Source: Dryomyza anilis
Lineage: Eukaryota > Arthropoda > Insecta > Diptera > Dryomyzidae
Direction: 5' to 3'
Length of the DNA stretch: 64,000 nt
Assembly: GCA_951804985.1 (NCBI GenBank)
Contig: OX638134.1
Location: 1,550,001-1,614,000 of the forward strand
Notes under the pieces: generated by a model
The model's input: the letters and a program-made list of their open reading frames with translations, nothing else
Told to the model about the DNA's origin: nothing
Database searches by the model: none
Part shown: piece after piece, positions 59,713-64,000 of the stretch
Layout: each line of letters starts with the position of its first letter
Position numbering within the stretch: the first letter of the stretch is position 1
Program-made: the position numbers and the translations under genes

Positions 59713-60532
59713 CGTTTAAAATTATAAAACCAAATTTAATTTTTTGTCTTCGAAATGTTGCTTCTCAAACTTGCCTCCGGAATTCTTACCGTTTGTCCCT
59801 GCATAAATTGCATAAATTTTCACAAATAAAATTAGCACCGAAATTAATTTGTATGCAATTTTGTGCAACAACTAAATCTCTAAAATGTCATATCAAAAAC
59901 TCGAGCCACCTCTATCTCTACAGACTGCCTGCCTACTGTAAACCACCACACACGAAAAATCTTTTTGCCAAAATATCCTTAAAATCCTTAAATGACAATC
60001 CAATTAAAGCGCTGCCATGTAATCCGAGCCTGAATACGACAGGCAGACAGACACACACACATACAGCAACAACCACATATAGTATTTTCTACATGCAACA
60101 ACAACAAGGAAACAACAACAACAACCATATGATTGTGTTTGAATTTTAAACCCGTTACAAGCGGCACAGCGCGGTGCGGCGCAGGGCGGCACTGAAACCA
60201 TTTTCACATGTTTGACACGTAAATTGCAAAACACTCCAGCGAAGCGGGAACCAAAACACGGTCATCGCCAACCAAACCAAACCCTGCGACGAATACGAAT
60301 CGGCAATCGGAATCGCATTCGAAGCTGCCCAATACAAGCGCTGGACTTGGCGCTCATTGACATGCAAATCACAGGGCCCCCTCTCCGGCAGCCACCCTGC
60401 TACGCCTTACATACACACTCAACAATATATGACATTTAGATACGCAGAATGTGAAAAAATAGTATTTGAAAATCCTTTTTAAATTCCTTTTTTGTAAAAT
60501 ACGACGGCGCATATTCGGCATATAGTTTAGTA
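59713..60532. other. unique DNA with CAACAA microsatellites
   Basis: GACAGACACACACACACAT lies at 60045-60062 and CAACAACAACAAGGAAACAA near 60095-60120. Bases 60150-60420 are GC-rich. There is no recognisable gene. Confidence 0.4.
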
Positions 60533-60891
60533 CACAAACAAAATAATCGACGTAAATATAGCAACAGATATTAATTGCATTTATTAATCAAACCAGCTAT
60601 GAAATTATCTAATTTATTGAAAACATTTGCTATTCTCCGTTTGCTTATATGAATATTTGTACGTCAATGCAGCAAACTAATTAGCAGTTTCAGCTATTAT
60701 ATTTGCTAAAACTGCGCCGACTAAATTATTTGCTGCATTGGCGTCCAAATATTCATATTAGCGAACGCAATTGCTGATTTAACAAAAAATAAATAGCAAA
60801 TGCTTTCTTTAAATCAATGAATTTAATTGCTGCATTGATTAATACATGCAATTAATATCGTTTGCTATATTTACGTCAATTTTTTTTTCTG
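60533..60891. mobile_element. family C foldback MITE, copy 4, full length
   Basis: A ~359-bp palindromic element flanked by TA. Both arms carry CGTAAATATAGCAAC(A/G), ATTAATTGCAT and the inner block TATGAATATTTGTACGTCAA (complement near 60730-60755), meeting around TTTCAGCTATTATATTTGC. It is the best guide to the full-length form; copies 1 to 3 are shorter derivatives. Confidence 0.87.
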
Positions 60892-61765
60892 TATAGAATA
60901 TGTTTAAAATTTAAAATTTTAAAACTTAAATTTAAGAGTAAAACTTACCTGATTTGTACTAACATTTTACATCATTATCCTTTTGAATTGAACCACGTCG
61001 CACGGCTGTGATGTGTAATTGATTATATCAGCCATGTTAATTCTTGATTAAATATGCAAATCGACACAAATTTTCGTGTGCACATATCCTGCATACGTTC
61101 TCCTACTACTCCTGCTCACAATCGCTCGCTCTCTCGTATCTATTGCTGTTGTGTAGTGTCCTGTCGTGTGCTATGTTCGATGCTCTGGCAGCCTGTCGCT
61201 TCGCATAAATATTCACATAAATATGCAGGGGCAGCATGATAATTGTCGATGCAAAAATTTGTTGCATTGACAGTTATTATGTCAGCGCATTATCCTGTCT
61301 CTGTTAATTTATGCACTCGATGTCCTTCGTTTGAACCCGATTGCAATTTTCTTGCATTTTGCTTGCATTTGTGGTGGCTGGCAGCCTCAAGGCTTTGAAT
61401 GTGATGCAAAATTCTTTATTGGCTGCGATAAGAAGAGCTCATTAAATTTGCTTTGCTTGATTTCAAATTAACTTTAGTGGCTTTTTGTATTTGCAGTTGC
61501 TTAGTAGAAGGTTTCCAAAAAGTGTTTCTAAAAATATATAAAAATTAATTTTAATGTACAATAGCAAAATTTATAAATTAAATTAATATTTATCAAATTT
61601 TAATTTCTATTTTTCTACCTAAATTCAATTAAAATTTAAAAACTTCCCATATTTCATTTACTAAAAACTGGACTTTCAAAATATTTCAGAATTAAATATT
61701 TATTTAAAATGCATTTTTCGCTAACAACTCGAATACGCAAAATTGTTAAACATATTTATTTTTTT
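60892..61765. other. unique DNA; GC-richer block 61060-61420
   Basis: The first half has mixed composition (for example CAATCGCTCGCTCTCTCG at 61120-61137). Bases 61500-61765 are AT-rich. No gene is recognised. Confidence 0.4.
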
Positions 61766-62364
61766 AATTTAAATTTATTTATTTAGAAGTATCGGTCATG
61801 TTCCGCCTTAAGATCGAATTTCATATAAAATTTGTAAACAAACGGTTTTGAATTCGATGTCTCAGTACAAAAATTTGCTTTTCACATGAATTCAATCCGT
61901 TTACTTTGACTTGAACGGTTTGAATTTGTATGAAAAATGTATTTTTTTGGTATTGCGACATCGAATACAAAACTACTAAATAACAATAGTTAGGCCTACA
62001 ACAACTTAGGCCGAGCTCTCTCACCACTTGAGCTGTGCGTGTTATATTTATACCCAAAGTGGTGGAACCTACAGTGTAATGCTGAATCCGAACGGCGGGG
62101 TGAGAGCGTTTTCATGGGCGGTGTTTACTCTCGGAGGTCTACTGACAGCTAGCATCGGATAGAAAAAGGTTTTTCCTATGAAAAAATATAGTTAGCCTCA
62201 GTCCAGGTTTGAGCATGTGACCTTTCGGCTTGCATTCAAACGAACTAACTTCTGAGCTACCGACACTAAAAACTATTTGGTTATAAATTTCATACGAAAT
62301 TCGATCTGAATTGGATCTAAAGCCGGAACATGACCAATAATTCTAAATGAATAAATTTAAAATT
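61766..62364. mobile_element. long foldback MITE (family F) interrupted by a SINE
   Basis: Left tip region AATTTATTTATTTAGAA, then GTCATGTTCCG (61797-61807), AAGATCGAATTTCATA and ATTCGATGTC. All are met in inverted form at the right: CGGAACATGACC (62326-62337), TATGAAATTT and, left of the SINE, GACATCGAAT (61958-61967). With the SINE removed the element would be a single imperfect palindrome of about 300 bp with arms of more than 100 bp. No target duplication is obvious in the AT-rich flanks. Confidence 0.75.
61976..62267 (-). mobile_element. tRNA-derived SINE, copy 2
   Basis: Read on the minus strand it starts AGTGTCGGTAGCTCAGAAG, with the pol III A box at 62245-62260 and a decayed B box. 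It continues with the body motifs CCGCCGTTCGGATTC and GTTCCACCACTTTG and ends AACTATTGTTATTTA. AAAACTA flanks it on both sides (61969-61975 and 62269-62275), a probable short target duplication. It lacks the 30-bp duplication of copy 1 and differs from it at many positions, so the two insertions are independent and not recent. Confidence 0.83.
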
Positions 62365-63135
62365 TGATCACAAATTAAAATTTTCAAGAATAGAAATTTC
62401 AATCAAAATTTCACTTAAACCCCAAAAAATTCATATTTTAACTCAAATCTTCAAAATTATGATTATAAAGTTTAATTAAACTTATATTTTTACTCAAAAA
62501 CAATATATTCAATAAAAATTAAAAATGTCATTCGACATTCATATTTTCACTCAATACTAAATTTTTTATAAAAACGTTAAAATTTAATTAAATCCAATTT
62601 TTTACACAAAAAATCAGTTCTCAGAAATTTATTTCACTCAAATTTGTACTTAATTCACACAAAACTACAATCATTTCTAACTCACCAATATATTTGCATA
62701 CAAAATTTTTATATGCAAACAGAATTATTTTCACTCAAAATTATTATTTTCACTCAAAATTACTATTTTCACTCAAAATTCAAATTTGACCCAAAATAAC
62801 AAATTGTCACGAAAAATTCAAAGAAATTGAAAATTTCCATTGATAGTCATATTTTTACATAAAAATTATATTTTTAACAATAAATCAAAATTCACAGAAA
62901 AATTCAATTACCACTCAAAATTTAATTTCTCACTAAAAATTCAATTTTTCACTAAAAATTCAAATTTTCACTAAAAATTCAATTTTTCACTAAAAATTCA
63001 ATTTATCACAAAAAATTCAATTTTTATTTTTACAATAAAATTTTTTTTTCTTTAAAAATTAAATGTATAACTAAAAATTAAAATTTTGGCTTAATATTAA
63101 ATTTTTCACATTTTCTATTCTTAACTTAAATTTCT
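62365..63135 (-). repeat. 19-bp minisatellite array 10, degenerate (CACT and CACTCA loops)
   Basis: Roughly 40 imperfect units. Bases 62700-62785 use the CACTCAAAATT form and 62925-63010 the AATTTTTCACTAAAAATT form, so both sub-types meet here. It starts right after the family F element. Confidence 0.88.
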
Positions 63136-64000
63136 TACTTAAAATAAAATTACAAAAAGGTTTAAAAAATATTTCAGATTTTTAAATTCTAATGAAGAAT
63201 TCTCAAAATAAAAATAATTTTCAAAAACTGTGCAACTTTTCCCTGCAATTCACGCCGCATTTCAACGCAAACATAAAACATGCTTTGAGCTGTGCTAAAT
63301 TTGAATTGATTGGCTTCCGTTTGTGGCAACCGCCAATCGTTGCAGCAGAGCCACCAACCCAGACTGCGCTGACCGCCATTTCTCCACCGCCGCTGCTGCC
63401 TGGTGGCAAACAACAACAACAACAACGTCTGACACGTTGCTAACGAGCGAACGACGCAACGCACAGCGAACGAAAATTTATTTAAATTTATTGAACTGAG
63501 TCGTAAAGCAAAAGGATTTAAAAGCGTCTGCGACAGGCTGCAGCCGAAGAAGATGTCGATGACGATGCCGAGGAGGTTGCCGAAACTTCAGACTGCAGAC
63601 ACGAAGCGAAAAGTGTGGCAACGCCGAAACAATTTGCGCCAGCCAAGTGTTTGCAAATAAACAAAGCAAGTGGATGGACAGACGTAGGTGGTGCGAGGGT
63701 TGCCAATGCAGTGTTTATTGCATTCAATTGACTTTTGCTAAGCGGCGCTCAAGGAGTCAAAGTGAAGTAGAAGAAGAAGAAGAAGAAGAGGTAGTAGTAG
63801 AAAAATAAGGACTAAAAAGTAGCAGTTGAGAAGACGGCAGCCAAAGTAGTGAAAATTACTTTCAAAGTTATGTTTGAACAAGTTTTAATGATACACAATG
63901 TATCTATCTATCTAGTGAGTGATAAATACAGATCGGCGGCAGAGCCTTGTTGTGTCTGTGTCGCAAACTCTGTTTAAACAAAGCAGCTTAAGTTGGCAAC
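63136..64000. other. unique GC-richer DNA with a GAA microsatellite
   Basis: Bases 63230-63700 have balanced composition. CAACAACAACAACAAC lies at 63410-63426, AGAAGAAGAAGAAGAAGAAG at 63769-63788 and GTAGTAGTAG after it. Short (TCTA) units lie at 63901-63915. Open frames on both strands (up to 91 codons) overlap one another and lack domains. The block could be regulatory DNA or a non-coding exon, cut by the window edge. Confidence 0.4.

Overview
This window reads as non-coding DNA from a higher fly (brachyceran Diptera). The base composition is strongly AT-rich, there are no convincing host exons, and CAA/CAG/GCT microsatellites are scattered in the manner usual for fly intergenic or intronic DNA. 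A decayed DD41D Tc1/mariner-type transposase fits an insect host; DD41D ('rosa') elements are known from tephritid fruit flies, but I cannot fix the family or species. The only recognisable coding relics belong to transposons: the mariner-type transposase pseudogene (24292-25366) and a C-terminal scrap of a non-LTR reverse transcriptase (about 23930-24142).

The dominant structure is a single minisatellite family. Ten arrays of a roughly 19-bp monomer lie at about 4.5, 11.9, 18.3, 25.4, 46.1, 50.2, 52.9, 56.0, 57.8 and 62.4 kb, together about 11.7 kb or 18% of the window. In most arrays the monomer is a tiny inverted repeat, AATTTTT-loop-AAAAATT, and the arrays differ mainly in the loop (AGTG/CACT, CAGT, CAAT, AGTT, CACTCA) and in strand. 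Several arrays start within tens of bases of a transposable element end.

Between the arrays are many short non-autonomous elements. These include six copies of a ~220-bp TA-flanked MITE (family A), a ~720-bp element with CACGGAGGG ends and an older relative (family B), four copies of a foldback MITE (family C), a nested cluster plus one clean copy of another foldback element (family D), a foldback with a perfect hairpin centre (family E, 43.2-43.6 kb), a long foldback MITE interrupted by a SINE (61.8-62.4 kb), a hAT-like element carrying two family A copies (20501-21595), three LTRs of one retrotransposon family (two solo, one truncated), and two copies of a tRNA-derived SINE, one with a perfect 15-bp target-site duplication. 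Two medium-period tandem repeats (about 445 bp x3 at 36.9-38.3 kb; about 472 bp at 40.3-41.6 kb) and two 15-bp minisatellites complete the repeat content.

The remaining segments are single-copy within the window and somewhat richer in GC and sequence complexity (for example 3.8-4.1, 6.0-7.3, 11.0-11.7, 17.6-18.25, 19.8-20.3, 38.7-39.8, 49.5-50.2, 52.0-52.7, 57.0-57.6, 60.0-60.4 and 63.2-64.0 kb). They are the places where regulatory elements of a neighbouring or surrounding gene would most likely lie, but nothing in the sequence alone proves function.
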